From positions 9,610,001-9,674,000 of the forward strand of contig NC_134161.1 in assembly GCF_033958435.1 (NCBI RefSeq): DNA of 64,000 nucleotides, in the 5' to 3' direction. Numbering within the stretch: the first letter of the stretch is position 1; every line of letters starts with the position of its first letter. The notes beneath the pieces were generated by a model that saw only the letters and a program-made list of their open reading frames with translations, searched no databases and was not told the DNA's origin. The position numbers and the translations under genes were made by a program. Origin of the DNA: Carettochelys insculpta (taxonomy: Eukaryota > Chordata > Testudines > Carettochelyidae). Of this stretch, positions 35,831 to 45,135 are shown piece by piece.

Positions 35831-38800
35831 ATCTGCAACTCCCGAGATTGCAAAACTGGGCTGGAAATCCCTTGAGGATGGGCCTTCTCATGAGATTTGT
35901 GACATGTCTCTTTTGGGTAAAGGCCAAAAATACCATGAGAACAGTCTCCTGTTATTTTAGCTCCAATCTCAGCTGGGAAACAGAAGTAGGAAGAGATCCA
36001 GGATTATCCAAGATTTTAGACATTTAAAATAGGTCCTGTTCAGAAACTGGGCAAAGGGACAGTGGTTAAAAGGAGGGTTCTTCCTTGTTTCCCTGGAGAT
36101 TTTATACACAAGCTTTTTAAAACCCGATGCCCATTTTTATGCTTGCAGTGTGCCTTGTGCAGGGTGTAGACATGTCCCTGTTAATTAGGAAGTTTGTTTT
36201 CAGTACAGTACTGCTTGTCATCTTTAAAGACCCAAATGTACATTACTGGACTGCCTTCCGTATATCCATCGTCAGCCTCGGACTTTAATTACCTGGACAG
36301 GTGCGTCATTTCCCATCACACGAGATGTGCAATATTAATGAGTAAGCTTGTATTACAGCTGGGTCTGAGATCACAGAACAGAAGCCAGCCCCAGCAACCT
36401 GAATGGCTGACCTCAGCTTGTAGCACAGGTGTAAAGCTCATGCTGTCAAGTGAGCACTAAGCAGCTTGCCATAGAAGTACCCACCCTGGTTAAAACATCC
36501 TCAGAGCAGGTCTTCCTCACCTGAGTGCCCCCCTCTGTACATTTTTCTTCTTCTCAGAGGATTCATTAATTATGTGGTCCTGTTGCTCCCCCAGTTAGTG
36601 CTGTGCTTTGGGGACCCTTTACAGTGTGACAGTTCAACATTCAAGATCCTATTCGTACGGATTAAATATCTAGCACTACCTGTCAGTTGTGTCCTTAAGC
36701 CCTAATTCAAGTCATACAACCCGCTCTGTAACACTCATGTGCTAATGTCGTCTTGTCACTTTTAAGTCCGTGACACACAGCCTTGGCTATGCTGCAACCT
36801 ATGCCATAATCCAGTCCTGTCCTGTAGCTTGCACTGTAACCATCACTTCGGATGCTGTCTGTGGGTCATACTAAATGCTAAACCAGGCCCAGCCGCTCTA
36901 CCTTAGCCTGAACTTCAGGGCTTACATTACTATATTAAATTCTTAAGTGGTACACCTAAATAGAACCCTAATTCTAACTCATTGTGTCCTTGCTAAAGAC
37001 GTGTGTGACTTCAGCCAAAAATTTTTATCCAGATTTGAATTTCAGCCCTTCAAATTCAGAACTGGAGCTAGAGTTTTTGCTTTGGTCCATTATGGAGAGT
37101 TGGAATCCACATGCTCCTCCCTCGCCTCAGCTTTTCAGATCCAAACTGTCTCCAGTGTTTCTTCTTGGACTTGAAGTGCCGCATATTGGTCCAACTAGTG
37201 ATGAAGTCTTGAGTCTCAGAAAAGGAGTTTCTTAATTGAGGATTGTTCATTACAAGTAGAAGTTTCCAGGGTCATAAAATGCAGGGGTAGGGACAACCCA
37301 ATTAAGACAAAATCAGAATTTCCTGGTACTTAAACCAATCTTGAACAGATACTTTTAGTGAGCACCTTTTTTTGTGTTTAAAACAAAACCAAACAGGAGC
37401 TGGTACTCAGCTGGCTCCCGCACTCAGGCAGTCCCATGGCTAGGGCTGCCAAGGTGATGGTACTCAGGATCAGCAAGTACTGGCATCAAAAATCACAGCT
37501 TTTAGTTAAAGGTTGCAGATTATTTTTTAAAATAATTCTCCTGCTCCCCATTATTGGTTTCAATTCCACAGGGTCCTCTGCACTTCCTGGTTCCAAATTA
37601 GTACTACCAAAATATCGTGGGCAATGCTGTCTCATGATATTTCTAACTTGAATTATAGCAGGAAGAAACAGCAATGTAATGAGAGAGTTTGTTCTTGCAA
37701 GAGCTCCAGCCAAATTCTGCAGTCTTGTAAGGTTTGGGAAAGCAGCTGAAATTCTGGATTCTTTGAATATTTTGATCTTTACATACCACTAGAAATAAGT
37801 CTGTGTTGAATGAACTTTTTTTTTTTTTTTTTAGTTTATTTTTTTTCCACACAACTCTCATTTGGGGCTGGAAATCCAAGTGCCCAATTTTGTTAGACCC
37901 AAGTGGTTTGGAGATGTAGCTGAACTTTTATCTGAACCTCGAAAGACTTGTCGTTCACCCATCAGAGTTTGGATCAAAACTCTCCTAATGCTGTGTATGA
38001 GCCTTCACAGTACTAAATTAATGGCAGTTAAGATTGTATCAAGATGCACAGAAAGCCCTGAAAGCATGAAAGCAAGTTCAAGGAAAAGTCTTCAGTACTG
38101 CTTGTCATCTTCACATTGCATAGAGTGATACGTTGCAAAAGGCATTCACTTCACCATACAATATGTACTTTGATTTCATCTAACTCAACTCTTTCATGAA
38201 AAATCTTGATGGTGACCTTTCACTTTCTTGTACAAGCAGATGGCCACATTTAATTGTCACACCATCTATTCATTGGGAAAGTAATGCTGCTGTAATAGAC
38301 TGAGGCCATCATTAAATTTTGCAGGAGGAGCTCTGATTTGACCAGAGTTACATGAATGAGGGACTTTTATGGGGTAGACTGTGGCCTAACAGACAACCCA
38401 GCAGTGAATAAGTGAAGAGATTGGCCAATGCATGTCCAAAGGGTTCTCCTCCTGAAATACACTGACCCCATTTTGTGCGCCACCACTGCAAGTTAGAAAA
38501 TGATAATCCAAAATGCTCTGAATTACTTTTGTTGAAAATACTGTATCTCTTGCTCCCATAACATGGTTCTTCATTGCTTTGTAATGGTGGCACCACATGC
38601 TGAGGTTTATGAATCTGCTCCTGGCTTTGTCCTAATAGTCCTTGACATTTTGTCAAAGGAGTAGCAGCTCATGCTTCTAAGTTGGTGGTTTTCAACCTGT
38701 GGTTTGTGAACGTTTGGGGAGCTGCAGACTACATCTAAATGTTTCAAAAACACACACTTTGTTAGCTACATCCTCCTCTGAGTGGGAAACCTCATCCCCA

Positions 38801-39456
38801 AAGCAGGGGTTTGAACAAATTTAGATCCCCAAATGTATCTGCTAGGGCTGAATGTAAGATTTCTGACTCAAACATCATGAACCTCTAGTGAGCAATCTAA
38901 ATGACGGAGTTCATTAGCGACTCTTTAAACCAAATGTGTTGTCTAGCTCCAAAAGGAAGTATGTGTGAGTGTGTTTGTATGTGAGGAAATAAGATTTACT
39001 TTGTTTGGTGGATTACAATTGCATCTTCAGCAGTCTTCTAGGATTCTAGTAAGCTGCCTGAAACACTGCATCCTCCTAAACACTCTATTATTATGCTGAC
39101 GTAACTCCTCTGCTCTTGTCATACCTTATGTCATCAGTAGTTTGGATACCTTACATGGATGTTCAAAAGCGGTCACTTGAAAAATTTGAATTGTTCATAC
39201 AACATTTGTTGCAACTTTTAGCTCACATCCTACCCAGCCATGCATGGTAATGAGTCACACAGATTTCATTTCACATCTCAGACTGCTCTTCTACATTTTC
39301 AGAGGGGATCACGTGAAAACATTGGACACCGAAAAATGTTAGCCATGTAGTGCTTTTTGAAAGAGTTGTAACTCAAGTCCTTTGGGTTTTGATTTTGTTT
39401 GAAAGGGGCAGGGTGTTGTGTTCTGTTTGTTACCCTGCCCCACTGATGCTCTTGAA
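35831..39456. other. Intron sequence; one possible hAT end near 38.69 kb
   Basis: At 38687-38720 GGTGGTTTTCAACCTGTGG then TTTGTGAACGTTTGGGG looks like the 5' end of an hAT element, but I could not find its partner end. There is a T-rich run at 37819-37852. No exon signal can be supported in the rest. Confidence 0.35.
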
Positions 39457-39739
39457 CAGGGTTTCTAAAACTCTGTTCCGTGGAACACTGGTGGTCTGTG
39501 AACAACTCGCAGGTGTGTCATGAACATTTGGAAAAATACACTGACGGTATATATTTTCTGTTATTAAAGCCAGATACAATGTTACTTCTTCATTGCTATG
39601 ATACCTGATTGAATTACTTCATTTTGTTTTTGCTGGATATGTTGCTGTTTTGTTTTTGGTCTGTCAACTTTTTTTTTTGGAAGGAAATTTTCAAATATTA
39701 TTGTTAGCGTTTCATGGTCTCAAAGTTTAAGAAACACTG
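39457..39739 (+). mobile_element. Non-autonomous hAT element, 283 bp
   Basis: Left end CAGGGTTTCTAAAACTCTG; reverse complement of right end CAGTGTTTCTTAAACTTTG then AGACCATGAAACG. The flanks CTCTTGAA (39449-39456) and CTCTAGAA (39740-39747) agree at 7 of 8 bases. Confidence 0.85.
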
Positions 39740-39927
39740 CTCTAGAAAATTTAAGCAGGTTTTAAACAACTATAAACATTGGAAATCTAAGCCTCTAACT
39801 CAAAACAGATTTTATAGAACAGTTTCACCCCTTTACAGTGAAAGTTTGCATGCAGTTTGAACTGTGATAGCACTATTGTTCCATCCTAGTATTGTTCCTC
39901 GAGAGGTTCAGCAAAATTACTACACTA

Positions 39928-40210
39928 CAAGCTTTATTATCTGGCATCCCTCGGGAATAGGGGTTGCTGGATAATAAAAAGTGCCAGATATTCAAGCTGG
40001 AGCCCTCAGAGCCTACTCTCCCAGCTCCTGCCAGGCAGCTGGTGCTGCTCTGCCAGTCTGGCTGAGCAACAGGCAGCTGGCCCCGTTCTTCCAGCCCTGG
40101 CCGGGCAGCTGGCGCCGCAGCAGCTGGCCCCTCTATAGCAGCGCTGGCTGGGCATGCTGGTTAACTGAGTGTGCCGGTTATCCAAGTGCTGGATAGCATG
40201 ACTTTTACTG
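39928..40210 (+). mobile_element. pogo/Tigger-like MITE
   Basis: Left side TTTATTATCTGGCATCCC; reverse complement of right end CAGTAAAAGTCATGCTATCC then AGCACTTGGATAACCGGCAC. It has the same end text as the clearer copies at 53445 and 60262. The left TA (39926-39927) is present, the right one is lost. The interior is GC-rich with CAGCTGG repeats. Confidence 0.65.
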
Positions 40211-40658
40211 TGTTTCATATAGTTATTTACATTGTGAAGATGCCTAAGAGCCACCAACACGAAACCTGTTTGTCTTTATGTTGCTGATTTATGGAGTTGC
40301 CAAAAGCGTATGAGGCGCTTTACAGGAGGAAAAAAAAATACGTGATTCAATACATTTAAAATCTTAAGCTCTGATTCTGCACTGCATTGTGCTTGTTTTA
40401 GGGATGTAAAATATTGAATAGCTAATCAGTAATATGAATATATACTGGTTAAGTAACTCACCCTAACCATTAATTCTCAGGCCTGGCCCCAGCCCCTTCC
40501 TTCAGTCAGATAACTGATTAATTTTAATTGTTTGAATGGGTAACTTTTAAAACTATTTATATCCCTAGCGTGTGTGGAGTTTCCTTGACTCCTGATTTTT
40601 TGATTCTAGGATTTGGCCGTACTGCAAACAATTGGTAGGATAAGATGTCCTGTATGTA

Positions 40659-41123
40659 CCATATCTACTCATTCATAAGCTGAATTTTTTGGTTTAAAAA
40701 ACGTGAGTCAAAGCGTGACGGTCGGCTTATGAACAGGTTGGTAAATACTGGCTCCCAGATTGTCAGAGTAAGGTGCTGGTCTACTGAAGCTTTTTGTTTA
40801 CCTGGATTGTTGGGAGGCACAGAGCCCCTTACATCCCTGTTGCTGTTTCCGGCCAATGGGAAGCAGCGAGGACTGAGGGATGTGATGGCAAACACCAGCC
40901 AGTTAACTGGGAAGGGTGAATTGCAGGGCTCTGTGATGCTGACACTTCAAGTAAACCAAATTTCTGGGTGCACCAGGGGCTTACCTTGTTGGGCAGGGAT
41001 ATGAAGCTTGCTGAGCCCTGAAATACAGGGTCGGCTTATGAATGAGCGAGAGCAGTTTTCCATTTTCGACAGTTCATCTTGTTGGGGTTATGAATGAATG
41101 GGCTAATGATCGCGTATATACGG
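40659..41123 (+). mobile_element. Tc1/mariner-like MITE, 465 bp
   Basis: Left end CCATATCTACTCATTCATAAGC; reverse complement of right end CCGTATATACGCGATCATTA then GCCCATTCATTCATAACC. TA flanks both sides (40657-40658 and 41124-41125). GTCGGCTTATGAA occurs twice inside (near 40720 and 41031). No transposase. Confidence 0.75.
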
Positions 41124-41759
41124 TAATTCACAAGCTAGACCACAGCAATAATGGAGCAAAGCTACTCTTTGTACATTGTATTGGAAAGGGACGGATGTAT
41201 ATTTTGGTATGTGTGTGCAAGAGAGTGCATGTGTATTTCTGTGGACAAGACTTATTTGTCAGCTTTTAGAGGCAAGGATTATGGCTACTTTTGTGGTATG
41301 TAAAGCGTTTAGTAAATTGAACATCCTATTAACAACAAATAAGTAATATGTATTGTTTTCTGTTGTTTTTTTTTTTTGAGAAGCAGTCCCATTCCAGGCA
41401 CATCCCAATATCCTGGCACAACCAAGCCCTTGCACTGCTTTAAGCTCTGATAAGAGGGAGCTCAATTTGGTGGTCCTAGCTCTAACCATTTAGGTGTTCT
41501 TGATCGAACAGACAAACTCTCTAAAATTTAGGTAAATGACTGTCTGTATTCCTTACTGGGTTCTTTGCTTCCTTTTGTTGCATTTCACCCATACCCATCA
41601 TGAAATGGGACGTGTCTGCTTATCTTTTGTTTATGGTTATTTACGCCTTTCATTTCCAAATGCCGAAAGGGCCTTGTCATACAATTTACGAACAAACAAC
41701 TCTAGTCAGAATCACTGGGCGTGGAAGATGCTCCAACCCTGTAGGGTAAATTAACTTGA

Positions 41760-41960
41760 GTAACAGAGAGGTACTGTTAGTCTGTATTCTAACAAAACAA
41801 AACAAAACAGCAGTCATGTAGCACTTCAAATTGATTTATTGGGTGATGAGCTTTCATGGGGCAGATCTGAAGAAGTGGGTCTGTTCCATGGAAGATCATC
41901 ACCTAATAAATCATTCTGTTCGTCTTTAAAGGGCTGTACAACTGCTGTTTTGTTTTGTTG
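41760..41960 (+). mobile_element. Fold-back copy of the 20475-type SINE
   Basis: It starts GTAACAGAGAGGTACTGTTAG, then AACAGCAGTCATGTAGCAC, TTGGGTGATGAGCTTTC and CTGAAGAAGTGGGTCTG. It then returns in reverse order as inverted text: GATCATCACCTAATAAATC, GTCTTTAAAGGGCTGTAC, AACTGCTGTTTTGTTTTGTTG. The two halves can pair as a hairpin. Confidence 0.75.
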
Positions 41961-42118
41961 AAAATGCAGTGGCATTGTCATCTTTTAGTTTTAAGCAAAC
42001 ATTTCTGCTCTACATGGAGCATTGATATACCACTACTGTGTTTTTTTTCTTAAAAATCATTATTATATCATCAATCCTCCTTCTCCTCATTTTATTAGCA
42101 TAACACTTAAAAGCCGAA

Positions 42119-42332
42119 GGCTGTGGCTACATTATAGTTACTGTTTTGGGATACAAATGTATCCCAAAATAGCAACTCCATGCTCAAAATAGCAGCACTA
42201 TTTTGAGCCCGGGTCTGGTTCCATTACCTATAACAAGGGGTAGTGGAAACTTTGAAATAAGTTAACTCAAAATAAATTACATCAATTGTGTTGTGCAAAT
42301 TGTGTAAGTTATTTTGAGTTATAGCTACAGCC
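42119..42332 (+). mobile_element. Harbinger-like MITE, 214 bp
   Basis: Left end GGCTGTGGCTACATTATAG; reverse complement of right end GGCTGTAGCTATAACTC. No clear 3-bp duplication. Confidence 0.6.
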
Positions 42333-42343
42333 CTATTTTGCTA

Positions 42344-42600
42344 GGCTTGTCTATACGTGCAAATTCTTCCAGAATAAGGTAGCGGGCAAATTTGAAGTGA
42401 AGTGACTATTCCAAAATATCTCCATGTGGACAGTTTGGGTCCAGAAAAAAAAATGTGCCTTTTTCTGGCTTATTTTAGTTCACCTCCAAACTGGTTTATC
42501 AAATTCAGCAAAAAGGAACTCATTCCAGAATAAGCAATTCCACTCAGAAATTATTCAGGGACAACTTTTCTTAAATTGCAACGTGATTGCAGACAAGCAG
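42344..42600 (+). mobile_element. Harbinger-like MITE, about 257 bp
   Basis: Left end GGCTTGTCTATACGTGC; reverse complement of right end CTGCTTGTCTGCAATCACG. TTCCAGAATAAG occurs near both ends. The flanks CTA and TAA do not form an exact duplication. Confidence 0.55.
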
Positions 42601-42690
42601 TAAGGCCTGTGACAGGACTAAACTCTTAATGAGTCTTTCCATCTGCTGCCTTCAGTTATTTTCTGTTCATTGTTAGACATTGTACATTAA

Positions 42691-42964
42691 GGCTGTGTCG
42701 AAATTGCAAGCATCTGTTGGGAGACCAGGGGCCTCCCGACCGAAGTCTGCCATGTCAGGAGCCTTCTGCCAACAACCCAGTTTTCCTCGTTCTCCGAGGA
42801 AGAAGGGAGGTGTGGGCAGAGGAGGTTTTCGTGAGATTTGACCCTGTGTGGACAGGACAAATGTTGGGAAAGCCTCTCCCAACAGAACTGTCGTGGGAGA
42901 TACGCAAATGCGTTGCACAATTTCCGTATCTTTGCTGACAATTCTCAGCAATCTAGACATAGCC
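42691..42964 (+). mobile_element. Harbinger-like MITE with TAA duplication, 274 bp
   Basis: Left end GGCTGTGTCGAAATTGC; reverse complement of right end GGCTATGTCTAGATTGC. TAA lies directly outside both ends (42688-42690 and 42965-42967), the target length expected of PIF/Harbinger. Confidence 0.8.
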
Positions 42965-43708
42965 TAAGAGACCGCGTCACCAAAACGCACACAGTCTTTA
43001 AAACTGACATACGTGAGCAAATGTGGACAGAGACTGAAACAAGGTGAGCCAGAAAAATAAGATGAACCTGGAATAGGACTGCGTTTCAGTAAACCTTACA
43101 GAAAAGAAAAAGTGGAGAAATTTGGAGTACTTCTCTGTTCTGCCACTGATACGTCAGTGCTTAAGGTTTGAAAAGTCGAAGAAAACGTTATTGGAGTCCA
43201 AACTGATTTAGCCCTTTTTTGTTAAAATATAACAAATGATGAGAGTTTATAGGGATGTAAAAAGTCCCACACTTGATAAGATTCCCATTTAGAAATTATT
43301 AAAAAAACCCAAATTTTAACAGTCTCATTTTTTAAGAAATCCAAGATAAAAATTAACTTCAGAAAAATAACACTGCTTTTGAAAAATAGTCATTTAAATA
43401 AAGCTTGTGCATTTTCCTTTTATTTTCAAAAAACAAAAACAAACCTGAGTGTAATCTGCTACTGATAGTATAAGCTAAGTTGTGAATTTACACCTCTGTA
43501 GTTATGCAGGCAGACCCCCTGGTGCGGACACTCTTAAAGGACTTTTTCTACACTTGTGAGTTTTTTCAGACTGAGGTTAGAAGTGACTTGAAAGCATAAT
43601 GGCTATTGTGTTTGTTTAATCTGTGTAGATAACTCCTTATTTCATATGAAGCAGCCAGGGTGGTGACAGGCACAGGTAGGAAGACGCGGATATTGGAGAT
43701 ACATCTGT

Positions 43709-43780
43709 GAGAGAGACCAGACAGGTGAGATCATACTTTTTACTGGACCAGTTTTTGCTGGTGAAAGAGGCCAGCTCTCC
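43709..43780 (+). repeat. SINE-like fragment, same family as 2902
   Basis: GAGAGACCAGACAGGTGAGA, then TACTTTTTACTGGACCAG and TTTTTGCTGGTGAAAGAG follow the family text with many changes. It ends just before CpG island 2. Confidence 0.5.
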
Positions 43781-44152
43781 TGCTTCCATTGAGTATATTC
43801 AGCATGTGCAGGCACAGAGGATTTTTAACTGGGTGGGGTCCCTGTCAAACCCCCTGTGAGCTTCATCTTGGCTGGAGGGCGCCCTCTGAGGTCCAGGGCG
43901 GCCTTGGCGAGCACCATCCAAGGACAGACGTGAATGATTGAGGAGGCTGACTGCGCCGAAGGGGCTGCATTATGTAAAGCCAGGCAGCCGGCTCCGTGCG
44001 CGTGTGGGGATGTGTGCGTGCGTGTGAGAGCGAGCAGCTGGGCGTCAGACACCCCGACAGGGAGGGAGGCCGAGCGCCCTCCGTGCGTGCGGCCCAACAA
44101 TAGAGAGCCATAAAACAACCCCCGGAGCCCGCAGCGCTCCAGGGAGGGAGCC

Positions 44153-44212
44153 ATGGCGGGGACCCCAGAGCTCTGCAGGGCTGCAGAGAGGGGGGGCTCG
44201 CTCAGCCACTGA
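44153..44212 (+). other. Short upstream ORF (19 codons) in CpG island 2
   Basis: GCC-ATG-G is a near-ideal initiation context. The frame codes MAGTPELCRAAERGGSLSH and stops at TGA 44210-44212, 28 bases before the ATG at 44241. If transcription starts upstream it could act as a translation-limiting uORF; if it starts downstream it has no role. The peptide is not one I recognise. Confidence 0.4.
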
Positions 44213-44240
44213 CCCCCCCCCTTTAGAGAAGGGCTTTGAG

Positions 44241-44252
44241 ATGGTCCCGGAG
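44241..44252 (+). CDS. Candidate alternative first exon reading MVPE
   Basis: Seen: GAG-ATG-G start context (purine at -3, G at +4), codons ATG GTC CCG GAG, then a strong donor GTGAGT at 44253. As a start-plus-donor unit it is better formed than the one at 44327. It ends in phase 0, so joining directly to exon 2 would give CAC TGC CAG TAA, an immediate stop. If real it must skip exon 2, use another exon, or have its ATG serve as an upstream ORF. Confidence 0.33.
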
Positions 44253-44326
44253 GTGAGTACCCTCCCCCCACACCACTGCATGAATGAATGAATTCCTAGC
44301 GGCTCGGCGCTCCGCTCCGCTCCCCA

Positions 44327-44337
44327 ATGGCTACCAG
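44327..44337 (+). CDS. Candidate alternative coding first exon, phase-matched to exon 2
   Basis: Seen: ATG GCT ACC AG followed by GTTAGT at 44338. It ends two bases into a codon, exactly the phase needed to join exon 2 (AG+C = Ser), giving MATS then TASNSNRST. The start context is moderate (C at -3, G at +4) and the donor is acceptable but not ideal. Read without splicing, the frame runs on as a Leu-rich then Gly-rich ORF to 44623, which looks like chance in GC-rich DNA. Phase agreement alone has a one-in-three chance of being accidental. Confidence 0.35.
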
Positions 44338-44390
44338 GTTAGTGCTGCTCTTCCTCCTGCGGCTGCTCGCGCGTCTCTCTGCGCTCCCCC

Positions 44391-44420
44391 GGGGCGGGGG
44401 CGGGGGCGGGGGCGGGGGGG
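44391..44420 (+). repeat. G-rich tract (CGGGGG repeats), quadruplex-forming type
   Basis: Several runs of four to seven G separated by single C lie 53 bases downstream of the candidate donor at 44338, followed by further G-runs near 44446-44470. The pattern satisfies the usual four-G-run rule for a G-quadruplex on the + strand (and in RNA). Long G-runs in intron starts are also known splicing enhancers. Confidence 0.7.
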
Positions 44421-44841
44421 CGCTGCAGGCTTGCACGGGATTGCTGGCGGGGGGGCCGGGGGGGGGAGGAGAAGGACCCTCCCGCCTGAACAGGCGCTTC
44501 CCGGGCGGATTAAATCCGGAGTCCATGTTGGTTGCTGCCGCTCGGCTCTCTGCGGGGGGCTGCACAGCGGCGAGAGTGGCACCATGGTGCAGAGGTGCTT
44601 CCGCTCTTCTCTCGGGGGGGTGATGCCCCCCGCCCCGCCCCGCCCCGCCCCGGGGCTGCTGGAGCGGTGATTTCAGCTCCCCATCGCTCAGGTCCTGCCA
44701 GTCTTCACTAGCTCCCCCCCCCCTGCCCCCGCATCCCCGTGTCCCAGCTCTAGAGGGGAGGCGGCGGCGGCTGCTTTCAGCATCGTGGGGGGGAGAGAGG
44801 TAGGAGACCCCGGGCAGCTCTGGTTGAATTAGCAATGCGTC

Positions 44842-45135
44842 ATGGAGCAGCTGGCAGAGCTGCTGCAGGCATATGTGTGTGCTGCAGCACTGGCTCTCTG
44901 TCTCCTCTTTGCATTGCACCCTCTCCTGTTTATATGTTTGCAATGGTGGGGGAAGGCTGCATGTCTGATCTGCTGGGTCTGGTGCGGGGAGGGTGATGGG
45001 GAAGCAGAACCGGGTGAAACGTCAGTGTTTAGAAGCAGTGCGACACTTACGGGTTCCCTGTCTGAGAGAAATGATTTGCTTTTCCGCTATCGGATGATTG
45101 ATAATATGGCCCAGAAATGGCTTTGTTCTTTATAA
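44842..45135 (+). CDS. Unrecognised 97-codon ORF with one hydrophobic segment
   Basis: The ORF starts at ATG 44842 (GTC-ATG-G) just past CpG island 2 and ends at TAA. Residues about 10-33 (YVCAAALALCLLFALHPLLF) would make a good membrane helix after a short acidic/amphipathic start MEQLAELLQ; the rest looks like ordinary non-coding translation. CTG/GCA-rich DNA readily gives Leu/Ala-rich chance ORFs, and I do not recognise it as a known small membrane protein. It may be real only in its first part, or be chance. Confidence 0.15.
   Translation: MEQLAELLQAYVCAAALALCLLFALHPLLFICLQWWGKAACLICWVWCGEGDGEAEPGETSVFRSSATLTGSLSERNDLLFRYRMIDNMAQKWLCSL

Larger units (their letters stand above)
43860..44830 (+). 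promoter_or_regulatory. CpG island 2: probable alternative GRAMD1B promoter
   Basis: A second CpG-dense, GC-rich block lies inside intron 1, about 28 kb downstream of exon 1. It has repeated CCGCCCC/GGGGCGG words, including CCCCGCCCCG repeats near 44634-44652, and a long G-rich tract at 44391-44420. Two ATG-plus-donor units lie in it (44241 and 44327), preceded by a short upstream ORF at 44153. Inference: it starts a shorter alternative transcript of the same gene, but it could equally drive a non-coding RNA. The strand call rests only on the + strand ATG/donor units. Confidence 0.65.

Noticed and set aside
44296..44943. Minus-strand 215-codon ORF over CpG island 2
   Set aside because: Same composition effect; Pro/Arg-rich low-complexity translation and no recognised domain.
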